Below are positions 7,762 through 16,260 of a DNA stretch of 43,999 bases, piece by piece. The stretch's first letter is position 1. Each line of letters starts with the position of its first letter. A program made the position numbers and the translations under genes. The DNA is from Nitrospirota bacterium (lineage in GTDB: Bacteria > Nitrospirota > Leptospirillia > Leptospirillales > Leptospirillaceae). The stretch lies in contig JAMCWM010000021.1 of NCBI GenBank assembly GCA_023481175.1, positions 1 to 43,999 of the forward strand. The letters are read 5' to 3'. The notes under the pieces were generated by a model. It was not told the DNA's origin. It saw only the letters and a list, made by a program, of their open reading frames with translations, and did no database searches.

Positions 7762-9135
7762 TTGAGAATTTCCCTCTTCAACAAAATCCTGTTTCTTTCA
7801 GTCCTGGTCCTTTCTTTTTCCCTGGGATTCGGTTATATCCTTCTGGAACACCAGATTCTTCACCAGACGAAGGACCAGATCGCCAAAGACAACCGGCTCC
7901 TTCTTCTCGAATTGACACGCTCTCTTTCTCTCCCGCTCCTCAAGAACGACCGGATGGCACTGGAGGACAATCTTGGTGTCTTCGAACACTCTCCCGGCGT
8001 CCTCGGCGTCTATGTCTTCGATCGAAAGGGAGTTCTCGAGGGGCGCATCGAAAATGATACCACCCCCTCTTCCGGAAGCCGAGTTCTTCTCCCTCCGCAA
8101 CCGGCGGGGGTTTTCCGACCGGATGGCAAGGAAGGGCTCGTCCTCCGGCACCTGAAGAAACGCCATATTTATCAGCTCTCCGATCCAATCCAGTTTCATG
8201 GAGTGGATGTGGGACAGGTGGTCCTCTTTCTTTCGGATGCCCCCTACGAGATTGTCAGGGCCAAGATCGCGCGCTCTTTTCTGTTTTTGGGAGGGGGGAG
8301 CCTCCTTCTGGCCCTCCTGGGATCCCTTTTTCTTTCCGCCTACATCTCACGCCCCATACGGTCGCTCAGAAACGCGACCGAAAGAATTCTCGAGGGGGAT
8401 TTTATCCGTGTCAGCACTCCCGCTCTTCGGGACGAAACGGGCGATCTCGTCGTCGCCTTCAACCGTATGGCCCGCGAAATGGAGCATAAAGAACGCCTGG
8501 AAAAGGCTCTGATCCGGTACGTCTCTCCCGATGTCGCCGAACACCTGATCAACCATCCCGAGCTGATCCATCTGGGAGGAATCCGTCAGGAGGTGGTGCT
8601 CATATTCGCCGACATCCGCAACTTCACCCGGCTCTCAAGCCAGCTTCCCTCTGAAGAGGTGGTCCAGATCCTGAACGACTATTTCAACTCCTTCATCGAC
8701 GAGATATTCCTGCATCAGGGATCGGTCAACAACATCATGGGCGACGGAATCATGATCGTCTTCGGTATCCCGCAGTTTTCGGAGTCCCATCCGGAAAGCG
8801 CCCTGGCATGCGCGCTTTCCATACGAAAAAGAATCAGGGACCTGTCGGAATCGAGAAAGGCGCAGGGAATGCCCCATGTCCAGTTCGGTCTGGGGCTCCA
8901 TATCGGAGAAGGTGTGGTTGGCCACATAGGATCCAAGACGCGCATGGAGTATACTGTGGTGGGAGGTCCGGTGAATATCGCTTACAGGATCCAGGAGGAG
9001 GCGGGGCCCGGAGAGATCCTTGTCTCGGACAACCTCTGGAAACGTCTGGCCGGCAATTACGAAAGCCTCCGGCAAACGACCCGTATCGTAACGCCAAAAG
9101 GGCTGGATGACCCGGTTCTTGTTCATGTCCTTTAA
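7762..9135 (+). CDS. membrane-bound class III nucleotide cyclase with HAMP domain
   Basis: A 457-residue sensor cyclase. It has an N-terminal helix (about 8-27), a periplasmic sensing domain (28-165), a second helix (172-192), a HAMP linker (about 193-245) and a class III cyclase domain (about 275-430). The metal-binding aspartates are present (FADIRNF D284, GDG D328), as are N405 and R409 of NIAYR. The residues that read the base are changed: the usual Lys is N324 (VNNIMGDG) and the usual Asp is G402 (YTVVGGPVN). Substrate is therefore uncertain, though cAMP production is still possible. The start is TTG 7762 with ACGGAGA upstream. A lipoprotein gene follows in the same direction. Confidence 0.88.
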   Translation: MRISLFNKILFLSVLVLSFSLGFGYILLEHQILHQTKDQIAKDNRLLLLELTRSLSLPLLKNDRMALEDNLGVFEHSPGVLGVYVFDRKGVLEGRIENDTTPSSGSRVLLPPQPAGVFRPDGKEGLVLRHLKKRHIYQLSDPIQFHGVDVGQVVLFLSDAPYEIVRAKIARSFLFLGGGSLLLALLGSLFLSAYISRPIRSLRNATERILEGDFIRVSTPALRDETGDLVVAFNRMAREMEHKERLEKALIRYVSPDVAEHLINHPELIHLGGIRQEVVLIFADIRNFTRLSSQLPSEEVVQILNDYFNSFIDEIFLHQGSVNNIMGDGIMIVFGIPQFSESHPESALACALSIRKRIRDLSESRKAQGMPHVQFGLGLHIGEGVVGHIGSKTRMEYTVVGGPVNIAYRIQEEAGPGEILVSDNLWKRLAGNYESLRQTTRIVTPKGLDDPVLVHVL

Positions 9136-9155
9136 TCCGAGAGAAAGATTGCACT

Positions 9156-10049
9156 TTGCTGAAGATACCATTCCCTGAAACGGGCAAATCCGGGTCTAAG
9201 GGAGAGATCCGTCTTTTGCCGATTTTCACGGCCCTTCTTGTCCTCCTCTTTTCAGGATGCATTCCTCCGCCGGCTCCGGAAGCGCCGGCTCCCCCTCCGC
9301 CCCCGCGAAAGATTCTGGTCGACACACCCGCTTCCCTGGCCGTCCGGGCGCTCCTTATGGACGAAGACAAAAAAGCCTTGGGCCTCGCCCGGGCCATCCG
9401 AAACAAACAGGAGCGGGAGGCCCTTCTCTCCCTGATTCGCCAGAGGGACATCGATCGCCAAGTCGGGCGGATCCGGTCCGATTTCAGCAACGGTCACAGG
9501 ATGGAAGGGGCGCTCCTTCTGGGAACCCTTCAGGAAAAACATCCTGAAAAGGCGATGGAGATTTTTCTTGCGTTGCGTCCAGAAATGCTCACATGGATCC
9601 TCCTGCATGACGTCCGGGAGGGAAAGGAGCGGCTCGCCATCCGCACGATGAATCTTCTCCAGCCCTACAAACGCACATCTTTCCATCCGCTGATGGCGAC
9701 GGCCTACAGCCATTGGGGGTTCCGCCGTTTCTGGCAGGGTCGCTACCACGATTCCTTTATGCTCGCCAACCAGGCCCTCTCCACCGATCCGGCCAACAAG
9801 TCCGCACTCTCTCTCAAGAAGCGGGTTCTCGCCATCCGGGATGCCCGGGTCTCCCGGGGACTCGTCGCCTACCGCCACCAGCATCTTTCGAAGGCCATCC
9901 GTCTATGGAAATCGGCTCTGGCCATCGACCCTTCCAATGAGGAGACCAAAAAGTATATTCTCAAGGCGGAGGAATTGCTGAAAAAGATCAGACATCTTGA
10001 AGGTCAAGCGGGACAATCCGCTCCGCCCGCTTCGGGAGGAAAGAAATAA
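9156..10049 (+). CDS. proline-rich lipoprotein with C-terminal TPR-like repeats
   Basis: A 297-residue predicted lipoprotein. The signal ends in VLLFSGC (cysteine near residue 35), followed by a stretch almost entirely of Pro and Ala (IPPPAPEAPAPPPPP), a common spacer through the periplasm. The rest is helical. The last 100 residues show two TPR-like units (YHDSFMLANQALSTDPANKS and LSKAIRLWKSALAIDPSNEE). The start is TTG 9156, with GAGAGAAAG upstream. It lies 20 bases after the cyclase gene and one base before the DsbA-like gene, so it is probably part of the same transcript. Its function is unknown; an envelope scaffold is the best guess. Confidence 0.75.
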   Translation: MLKIPFPETGKSGSKGEIRLLPIFTALLVLLFSGCIPPPAPEAPAPPPPPRKILVDTPASLAVRALLMDEDKKALGLARAIRNKQEREALLSLIRQRDIDRQVGRIRSDFSNGHRMEGALLLGTLQEKHPEKAMEIFLALRPEMLTWILLHDVREGKERLAIRTMNLLQPYKRTSFHPLMATAYSHWGFRRFWQGRYHDSFMLANQALSTDPANKSALSLKKRVLAIRDARVSRGLVAYRHQHLSKAIRLWKSALAIDPSNEETKKYILKAEELLKKIRHLEGQAGQSAPPASGGKK

Positions 10050-10050
10050 C

Positions 10051-10692
10051 ATGGAACCTGTCCTTTTTGCCGATTGGTACACCGATCCTTTCTGCTCCTG
10101 GAGCTTTGCGGCCGAGGAGGCGATCGCCCGCTTCCGAAGCCATTTTGGAGATCGGCTCTCTTTCCGGCACCGCCTCTTTCCGCTCTATTCCAGTATCGGA
10201 GAGTTTCTCCAGAAACATGGCCTGGCTTCCCAGCAGGAGTTTGCGCCAAGAATCGGAAAGGTCTCTCGGGCAACCGGTGTCGCCATGAGTCCCAAAGTCT
10301 GGGAGATGGGCCAGGCTCCTTCTTCGAGCGAGGAGTGCTGCCGCTTCGCCGAAGCGGCCCTGATCGCGGATCCGGAAAAAGGAGGTCGCTTTCTCACGCG
10401 CCTCCGGGAGCTCGCCTTCCTGGACGGCCACAACATCGGAGATCCGGAGCTCCTGGGAAAAACGGCCAGGGCTCTCGGGCTCGATATGTCGCTCATAGAA
10501 GAGGCCCTTCGTTCGGGACGGGCCACGGAGGCTCTCGAGGAAGACCGGGAAAAGGCCCGCAGCGAAGGGGTGACCGTTCGTCCGACCCTCGTCATGACAA
10601 ACTCGGAAGGGGACAGGGTCTTCATCGGGGGCTTGCGGAATCCCGATCTTTTCATCCTCGCGGGGGAATCCCTGATCCGGGAAGCCTCATGA
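10051..10692 (+). CDS. DsbA-family thioredoxin-fold protein with CxxS active site
   Basis: A 213-residue protein of the DsbA/FrnE type, with the N-terminal motif DPFCSWS (C15, S18), a helical insert, and the cis-proline loop VRPTLVM. FrnE-like proteins have DPWCxWC or similar; here the second cysteine is Ser. A single-thiol isomerase, reductase or adaptor role is therefore more likely than disulfide formation. There is no signal peptide, so it is cytoplasmic. The ATG at 10051 has GGGAGGA about 10 bases upstream and fits the fold's N-terminus. Its stop overlaps the purE start (ATGA), and this link with purine synthesis looks positional rather than functional. Confidence 0.8.
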   Translation: MEPVLFADWYTDPFCSWSFAAEEAIARFRSHFGDRLSFRHRLFPLYSSIGEFLQKHGLASQQEFAPRIGKVSRATGVAMSPKVWEMGQAPSSSEECCRFAEAALIADPEKGGRFLTRLRELAFLDGHNIGDPELLGKTARALGLDMSLIEEALRSGRATEALEEDREKARSEGVTVRPTLVMTNSEGDRVFIGGLRNPDLFILAGESLIREAS

Positions 10693-11180
10693 GCCGCCCC
10701 CAGGTCGGAATCATCATGGGGAGCCAGAGTGACTGGGAGACGATGAAGGGGGCCTCCGAAATTCTCGCCGCCTTTTCCGTGGAGCACGAATGCCGGGTTG
10801 TCTCCGCCCACCGCACTCCCCTCGAGATGGTGTCCTACGCCCAGGGGGCGCTGGACCGCGGCCTTCGGGTGATCATTGCCGGCGCCGGCGGGGCGGCCCA
10901 TCTCCCCGGCATGGTCGCCGCCCTGACGCCCCTTCCTGTTCTTGGGGTTCCGGTCCCCTCGCTCCATCTCGGAGGTCTCGATTCCCTTTATTCCATCGTC
11001 CAGATGCCCAAGGGAATTCCGGTGGCCACTTTCGCGATCGGAAAGGCGGGAGCCGCCAATGCCGGTCTTTTCGCCGTCTCGCTTCTGTCTGTTGCCGACG
11101 CCTCGCTTCTCAAGAAAATTCAGAACTACCGGGAAGGGCTCGTGGAGCAGGTCCACGCCATGACCCTTCCCCCTGGCTAA
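10689..11180 (+). CDS. purE: N5-carboxyaminoimidazole ribonucleotide mutase
   Basis: A 163-residue class I PurE, converting N5-CAIR to CAIR in purine biosynthesis. Motifs: [13 protein letters not shown] at the N-terminus, [11 protein letters not shown] (catalytic His), [14 protein letters not shown], and [23 protein letters not shown]. Length is typical of the family. The start overlaps the preceding stop by four bases. PurK follows 13 bases later, so mutase and synthetase are co-transcribed, as in many bacteria. Confidence 0.96.
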   Translation: MSRPQVGIIMGSQSDWETMKGASEILAAFSVEHECRVVSAHRTPLEMVSYAQGALDRGLRVIIAGAGGAAHLPGMVAALTPLPVLGVPVPSLHLGGLDSLYSIVQMPKGIPVATFAIGKAGAANAGLFAVSLLSVADASLLKKIQNYREGLVEQVHAMTLPPG

Positions 11181-11193
11181 GGGAGTCTGTCCG

Positions 11194-12363
11194 GTGATCC
11201 TTCCGGGAGGCATGCTCGGCGTTCTCGGGGGAGGGCAGCTGGGGCTCATGTTTTCCCTGGCCGCCCGACGCATGGGATACCGCACCCTGGTCGTGGATCC
11301 CGATCCCGATGCCCCTGCCTTTGCCGTATGCGACAGAAGGATCGTCGGACCCTATTCCGATCCCGACGTTCTCTCGGAAGTGGCGCATGCCTGCCAGGCG
11401 GTGACCACGGAATTCGAGAATGTTCCCGCCGCCTCCCTCGCCTTTCTGGAAAAGTCGCATGTTGTTCGACCTTCCTCCCGATCGGTCGCAACATGCCAGG
11501 ACCGGATTCTCGAAAAAACCTTTCTCAGGGATCAGGGATTCGAAACGGCGCCCTTTGCCGTCTTGCTCGATGGAAGGCTTCCGTCTCCCGACCAGCTGAG
11601 CCCCCTTCTTCCGGGCATCCTCAAGTCGAGCCGGGAGGGTTACGACGGGAAGGGCCAATGGGGGATCCGATCCCATGAGGAGCTTTCCCGCTTCCTCAAG
11701 GAGCGGACTGGTTCCTATGTCCTCGAAAAAAAGCTCGACCTCGTGGGGGAGTTTTCCGTGGTTCTCGCCCGGGGAGCTGGCGGGGAAACGGCCCTTTATC
11801 CCGTCGCTGAAAATCTTCACACATCAGGAATCCTTCATGTCTCGGCCGTTCCCGCGGGGATTCCCGGGCCTCTCTCCGACAGAATGTCCGCGGTCGCCCG
11901 AAGCATCGCCCTAAGCCTTGACTACAAGGGGGTGCTGTCGGTCGAATTCTTTCTGGCGGAGGGGGACCGCCTTTATGTCAACGAGCTGGCTCCCCGCCCC
12001 CACAACAGCGGCCACTACACGATCGATGCCTGCGTCGCGAGCCAGTTCGACCAGCAAGTTCGCGTTCTGGCAGGGCTTCCTCTGGCCTCGACACGCCTTC
12101 TCTCTCCCTGCGCGATGGGGAACCTGCTTGGAAGCCTCTGGCAGGATCACCTCCCTCCCCCACTCGGGAATCTCCTGGAGCATCCTTCGGCGAAGCTCTA
12201 TCTTTACGGCAAGAAAAATCCCCGTCCCGGACGAAAGATGGGGCATTTCACCGTTATTGCAGAGTCCGCCGCCGAGGCGAGCCTCAAGGCCCACACCCTG
12301 CTTGCCGCACTCTCTCCGGCCAGTCTTTCCCAGGATTTGGGGGAAGAACGCCCTGTCCCGTAG
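11194..12363 (+). CDS. purK: N5-carboxyaminoimidazole ribonucleotide synthetase
   Basis: A 389-residue ATP-grasp enzyme that uses ATP and bicarbonate to carboxylate AIR to N5-CAIR, the substrate of PurE. The N-terminus has the family hallmark GMLGVLGGGQLGLM. Later motifs include TTEFENVP, KSSREGYDGKGQWGI, YVLEKKLDLVGEFSV, and YVNELAPRPHNSGHYTIDAC near the C-terminal active site. It starts with GTG at 11194, with AAGGGAG upstream. It is the last gene of this plus-strand run; a 270-base gap with a new promoter follows. Confidence 0.96.
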   Translation: MILPGGMLGVLGGGQLGLMFSLAARRMGYRTLVVDPDPDAPAFAVCDRRIVGPYSDPDVLSEVAHACQAVTTEFENVPAASLAFLEKSHVVRPSSRSVATCQDRILEKTFLRDQGFETAPFAVLLDGRLPSPDQLSPLLPGILKSSREGYDGKGQWGIRSHEELSRFLKERTGSYVLEKKLDLVGEFSVVLARGAGGETALYPVAENLHTSGILHVSAVPAGIPGPLSDRMSAVARSIALSLDYKGVLSVEFFLAEGDRLYVNELAPRPHNSGHYTIDACVASQFDQQVRVLAGLPLASTRLLSPCAMGNLLGSLWQDHLPPPLGNLLEHPSAKLYLYGKKNPRPGRKMGHFTVIAESAAEASLKAHTLLAALSPASLSQDLGEERPVP

Positions 12364-12500
12364 ATCGCTTTTCGGACCCTTTCAGGGGCGATCCCGGGGG
12401 GAATGCCCTTCCCGAAAACACCCTCCTGCCGGCGTCGATGGACAATCGGTCCAGTCGATCCGGATCGCCGGGAAAGGAAAGGGTCGTTGCGGCCCTATGG

Positions 12501-12529
12501 TTGAAAAAAACATGCGCCTGCAGTAAAAT
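12501..12529 (+). promoter_or_regulatory. sigma-70 promoter for the nuoF-like to lolD gene run
   Basis: TTGAAA (12501-12506), a 17-base spacer, and TAAAAT (12524-12529). The start point is expected near 12536, about 100 bases ahead of the flavoprotein ATG at 12638. It is the best promoter in the purK to nuoF-like gap and reads toward the following genes. Confidence 0.65.
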
Positions 12530-12536
12530 TTCATAG

Positions 12537-12561
12537 TTTTGATGGGTTAAAACCCTCAAAA
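12537..12561. promoter_or_regulatory. dyad overlapping the predicted start point (candidate operator)
   Basis: TTTTGATGGGTT, then AA, then AACCCTCAAAA. The arms pair except for one extra T in the left arm. It sits at about +1 to +25 of the promoter at 12501-12529, where a repressor or a 5'-end hairpin would act. Confidence 0.5.
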
Positions 12562-12637
12562 TTCAAAGGGGATTTCCAATCCGTGACCTCCCGAAATGCC
12601 GGGTCCGACTCCGACCCCAACATGTAAGGCTTCGACG

Positions 12638-13966
12638 ATGGATATGTTTGTCATGGAGGGGCCCGAACCGGTTCTGACCAGAGCCGATCTGATCGCGGAC
12701 CCTTCCCTCGCTTCTTATGAGAAAGCCGGAGGATATGCCGGCCTGCGGCGGGCCCTCTCGGGACTGTCCCCTGCGGACGTCATCGAGGAGGTCAAGGCGT
12801 CGGGGCTCCGAGGCCGTGGCGGGTCCGGATTTCCGACCGCCCTCAAATGGGAGAAGGTGGCCGGCCACCGGGTTCCCGTCCGATATGTCGTCGCCAACGG
12901 AAGCGAAGGCGAGCCGGGGAGCCACAAGGACCACTTTCTCATCTCGAGGTCTCCCCACCAGATCCTTGAAGGGATGATCCTCGCGGCCTATGCCGTCGGC
13001 GCATCCCAGGGTCATCTTTTCGTAAAGGAAAGTTTTCCGGAAGGGATCCGGATCCTCCAGAAGGCAAGGCAGGAGGCGCATTCGGCCGGTCTTCTCGGAG
13101 AGAACATCCTCGGGAGTTCCTTTTCCCTCGACATCGAGATTTTCGTGGGCCCGGCCGCCTACATCGCCGGCGAGGAAACGGCCCTTCTCGAGGCTCTCGA
13201 AGGCCGGCCTCCGCGCCCCCGTCCGAAGCCCCCCTTCTATCCCACCGAGATGGGGCTTTTCAAAAAGCCGACGGTCGTGAACAATGTCGAGACCTACGCC
13301 CACGTCGCCCGCATCCTCTCCGACGGACCGGCTCGCTTCAGGGAGCGGGGAACTCCGAAGAGTCCTGGAACCATGATCTTCTCCGTTTCGGGATCCGTCG
13401 TTCGTCCCGTCCTCGTGGAGCTTCCGTTGGGATTTCCTCTCCGTCGCCTCCTGGAGGAGTATGCGGGCGGGCCGCTTCCGGGAGAGACCTTCCAGTGCTT
13501 TTTTACCGGCGGACCCTCCTTCGGCATCCTTCCGGCGAAGGATATCGACACCCCGCTGGAGTACGATGCGCTGCGGGCCAAGGGGACCGGCCTCGGATCG
13601 GCCGGGATCATCGTTCTTGGCTCCGGAGACTGCCCGGTGGCCACCTCCCGGGACTTTGCCCTTTTCTATGAGAAGGGCTCCTGCGGACAATGCCCCCCCT
13701 GCCGGCTGGGCACCGAGTCCCTTCACGGACTTCTGGAATCGATCGAGTCGGGAGAGGGATCTCCCGAAACCATTGAGAGGATCCGGAAAGTGGCCGAGAT
13801 GATCAAGGGAAGAGGAAATTGCGGACTCATCACCGCCTCCGCCTATATGGTCCAGTCCCTGCTCCAGCATTTTCCCGCCCTGGTTGAGGGGCATCTGGAA
13901 AAAGACAGCCGCCGTTCTGCCGGCGAACGGGTGCCCTCCTGGCACTACGACCATTTCGTAGGATAG
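12638..13966 (+). CDS. nuoF: NuoF/HoxF-like NADH-binding iron-sulfur flavoprotein
   Basis: A 442-residue 51-kDa-type flavoprotein that takes electrons from NAD(P)H through FMN to a 4Fe-4S cluster. Visible are the NADH/FMN segments GLRGRGGSGFPTALKWE (about 55-70) and NGSEGEPGSHKD, then YIAGEETALLEALEGRPP. The cluster ligands are C349, C352, C355 (SCGQCPPCR) and C395 (GNCGL). I chose ATG 12638, with AAGG eight bases upstream, over ATG 12596, whose extra 14 residues are Pro/Thr-rich with no family match. It pairs with the thioredoxin-like ferredoxin downstream. No other complex I, hydrogenase or formate dehydrogenase subunit is in the window, so its partner is unknown. Confidence 0.88.
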   Translation: MDMFVMEGPEPVLTRADLIADPSLASYEKAGGYAGLRRALSGLSPADVIEEVKASGLRGRGGSGFPTALKWEKVAGHRVPVRYVVANGSEGEPGSHKDHFLISRSPHQILEGMILAAYAVGASQGHLFVKESFPEGIRILQKARQEAHSAGLLGENILGSSFSLDIEIFVGPAAYIAGEETALLEALEGRPPRPRPKPPFYPTEMGLFKKPTVVNNVETYAHVARILSDGPARFRERGTPKSPGTMIFSVSGSVVRPVLVELPLGFPLRRLLEEYAGGPLPGETFQCFFTGGPSFGILPAKDIDTPLEYDALRAKGTGLGSAGIIVLGSGDCPVATSRDFALFYEKGSCGQCPPCRLGTESLHGLLESIESGEGSPETIERIRKVAEMIKGRGNCGLITASAYMVQSLLQHFPALVEGHLEKDSRRSAGERVPSWHYDHFVG

Positions 13967-13995
13967 GACTGTGAATCTCATTTTCAAAACTGGAT

Positions 13996-14328
13996 ATGAT
14001 TGTCATGATGAAAAAGATACCTGTCGATCACCATCTTCTTTTCTGCACAGGGAACAAGTGCATGGGAAAGGGGAGTGAAGACCTGAAAATCCTGGCCCAG
14101 AACATTCGCGACCAGTCTCCGGACCTGTCCACGCTGCTCGTAACGAAGATGGGGTGTCTCAAGCAATGCGAATCCGGTCCGATGGTCGCCCTCTATCCGG
14201 AAGGCTTCTGGTTTTCGGACATGAACACGAGCCGGACGGTAAAACTTCTGGACCAGATTCGGGAAGGCCATCCGCCGCTTCCCGAAAATCGTTATTTCGT
14301 TCTGGAAAACGCTGATCAATCCCTCTGA
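13996..14328 (+). CDS. thioredoxin-like [2Fe-2S] ferredoxin (NuoE-like)
   Basis: A 110-residue protein with the thioredoxin-like ferredoxin ligand pattern C17-x4-C22 (FCTGNKC) and C54-x3-C58 (GCLKQC), followed by WFSDMNTSRTVKLLDQI. This fold is shared by stand-alone ferredoxins and the C-terminal half of NuoE/HoxE. It lies 29 bases after the NuoF-like gene, so the two probably form an NADH-oxidising pair. ATGs at 13996, 14005 and 14008 are all possible and none has a strong ribosome site; translational coupling to the upstream gene may help. Confidence 0.85.
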   Translation: MIVMMKKIPVDHHLLFCTGNKCMGKGSEDLKILAQNIRDQSPDLSTLLVTKMGCLKQCESGPMVALYPEGFWFSDMNTSRTVKLLDQIREGHPPLPENRYFVLENADQSL

Positions 14329-14338
14329 AAGGACTCTC

Positions 14339-15097
14339 ATGGCTTACCGAATTCGAAAGAAGGCTGAAAAGGACAGCAATCCGGAACCTTCCGCCCCTCC
14401 TCAAACCCCCCGTTCCTTCTCTTCATTTTCGGGACCGGGTCCCTCCCGGAACGCCTGGGGGTTTGCCGGGGCGATCCTTCTTGTGATCCTGATCGGAATC
14501 GGAGTGGTCTACCACATCCATTCGGACAAGACCAAGATGGAATCGGCGGCGGCAGCCCTCGAAACGAAGGCAGAGCAGCTTTACTCGAGGGGTCAGCAGA
14601 CGAACGGGTCCGAGCTTGTGCAGGCGAAACAGGACTTCGAAGAGGTCATGAGGAAATACAAGGATTCGAAATCGGCGAGGATTGCCCCCCTTTTCCTCGC
14701 CTCGATCGAAAACATCCAGACCCCGGGGAATTCCTCGAAGGCGCTGGTCTGGCTTCATCAGGGGCTGGACATGAATGCCGGAAACATGAAGCTTTTGCCC
14801 TTCTACTATGAAAGCATGGGGGTGACCCTCATGTCGGCCCACCAGTACGACCAGGCCCTGGCCATGTTCCAGAAGGTCATCGCCTTTCCTGACAAAATCC
14901 TGGCCGATGCCGCGCTTTTCAATATCGGCAAGATTTACGAGAATCTGAACCAGCCGGCCCTGGCGATCGTCAACTACAAAAAACTGGTCAAGGAGTTTCC
15001 AAGCTCCCCCTGGGCCGCGGAATCGGAACCGTTTCTCATGAAAAACGGGATTACCCCTCCTGCGACAACCTCGCCCGCACCGCTCGCACCAAAATAG
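14339..15097 (+). CDS. membrane-anchored TPR protein (YfgM-like)
   Basis: A 252-residue protein. A cytoplasmic basic, Pro/Ser-rich N-terminus is followed by one membrane helix (about 42-60, AGAILLVILIGIGVVYHI), then a periplasmic TPR domain. Clear repeat signatures are YDQALAMFQKVIAFPDKI and PALAIVNYKKLVKEFPSSPW. The layout resembles YfgM/BamD-like scaffolds that assist envelope protein maturation. GAAAGGA lies ahead of the ATG. The gene is closely spaced after the ferredoxin gene but shares no evident function with it; YfgM-like identity is inference from architecture. Confidence 0.75.
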   Translation: MAYRIRKKAEKDSNPEPSAPPQTPRSFSSFSGPGPSRNAWGFAGAILLVILIGIGVVYHIHSDKTKMESAAAALETKAEQLYSRGQQTNGSELVQAKQDFEEVMRKYKDSKSARIAPLFLASIENIQTPGNSSKALVWLHQGLDMNAGNMKLLPFYYESMGVTLMSAHQYDQALAMFQKVIAFPDKILADAALFNIGKIYENLNQPALAIVNYKKLVKEFPSSPWAAESEPFLMKNGITPPATTSPAPLAPK

Positions 15098-15183
15098 AAT
15101 TGCCGGTTTCATCCTTGCTTTGCCGGCGCGGACCCCGGTCGGGGCCTCCCGTTGTCCCGACCCCCATTTGAGAACGGAAAACT

Positions 15184-16239
15184 ATGGTCGAAGCCATCTG
15201 GACAGTCAGAAAAGAGAACGGAAACATGGAGGTCCACCTGATAGACCAGAGGCACCTGCCGTCCCGGGAGATCGTGGTGGAATGCCGCTCTCACGGAGAG
15301 ATGGCGGATGCCATCCGGGAGATGGTGGTCAGGGGAGCTCCGGCCATCGGGATCTCCGCGGCCTTTGGGATCGCCCTGGGCGCCCAGGAGTTCGCTGGAG
15401 TCAGAGATCCCGGGGAATTTATGAAAAAGATGGAGACCGTCGAGCGGACCCTTGCCGCCACACGCCCCACCGCGGTGAACCTCTTCTGGGCCCTCTCCCG
15501 GATGCGTCCCCTCTGGGAGACGATCGCCTCCCGGGCTCCGGAGGAGCGGACGACGACCCTTTTCAGGGAGGCCCAGGCGATCAAGGACGACGACATCGCC
15601 CGGAACCGGAAGATCGGGGCCTTTGGACAGGCCCTCCTCCCGCAATCCGCCCATGTTCTTACCCACTGCAACGCGGGAGCGCTCGCGACCGGTGGATACG
15701 GAACGGCGCTGGGTGTGATCCGCGGGGCGGTCGAGGCCGGGAAGTCCGTGAAGGTCTTTGCCGACGAAACCCGCCCCTATCTCCAGGGGGCCCGTCTGAC
15801 CGCCTACGAGCTCGCGGCTGACAACATCCCGGTGACGCTGATCACCGATTCGATGGCCGCCATGGTGATGGCCCAGGGAAAGGTCAACGCCGTCATCGTC
15901 GGAGCCGATCGGATCGCCGCCAACGGAGATACCGCCAACAAGATCGGGACCTACGGGCTGGCCGTGCTGGCCCGGGAACACGGCATTCCCTTCTACGTGG
16001 CGGCCCCCTTCTCCACCATCGATCCGGAGACCCCCACCGGCCGGACCATTCCGATCGAGGAGCGCTCCTCCCGGGAAGTCACCCACTCGGGGGAGATCCG
16101 GATGGCTCCGGAAGGGATCTCTGTCTTCAACCCGGCTTTCGACGTCACCCCGGCCAAATACATCACCGCCATCATTACCGAAAAAGGGGTCTTTTCCCCC
16201 GAGGAGCTGTCACGGCATCTCGGACGCCCCGGACAATAA
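15184..16239 (+). CDS. mtnA: S-methyl-5-thioribose-1-phosphate isomerase
   Basis: A 351-residue isomerase of the methionine salvage pathway, interconverting methylthioribose-1-phosphate and methylthioribulose-1-phosphate. Diagnostic motifs: [36 protein letters not shown] (catalytic Cys), [20 protein letters not shown] (catalytic Asp), APFSTID. Length matches the family. The eIF2B-like relatives lack this combination. ATG 15184 is taken as the start; ATG 15226 is an alternative that would remove 14 residues. No other salvage gene is in the window. Confidence 0.95.
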   Translation: MVEAIWTVRKENGNMEVHLIDQRHLPSREIVVECRSHGEMADAIREMVVRGAPAIGISAAFGIALGAQEFAGVRDPGEFMKKMETVERTLAATRPTAVNLFWALSRMRPLWETIASRAPEERTTTLFREAQAIKDDDIARNRKIGAFGQALLPQSAHVLTHCNAGALATGGYGTALGVIRGAVEAGKSVKVFADETRPYLQGARLTAYELAADNIPVTLITDSMAAMVMAQGKVNAVIVGADRIAANGDTANKIGTYGLAVLAREHGIPFYVAAPFSTIDPETPTGRTIPIEERSSREVTHSGEIRMAPEGISVFNPAFDVTPAKYITAIITEKGVFSPEELSRHLGRPGQ

Positions 16240-16260
16240 TTCCAAAGGAAGACCTGACCC

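Noticed and set aside
10074..11180. Long open frame over the DsbA-like gene that runs on in frame through purE
   Set aside because: purE itself starts at ATG 10689, giving the standard PurE N-terminus; the extra upstream part is the out-of-frame shadow of the DsbA-like gene and is basic and repetitive.
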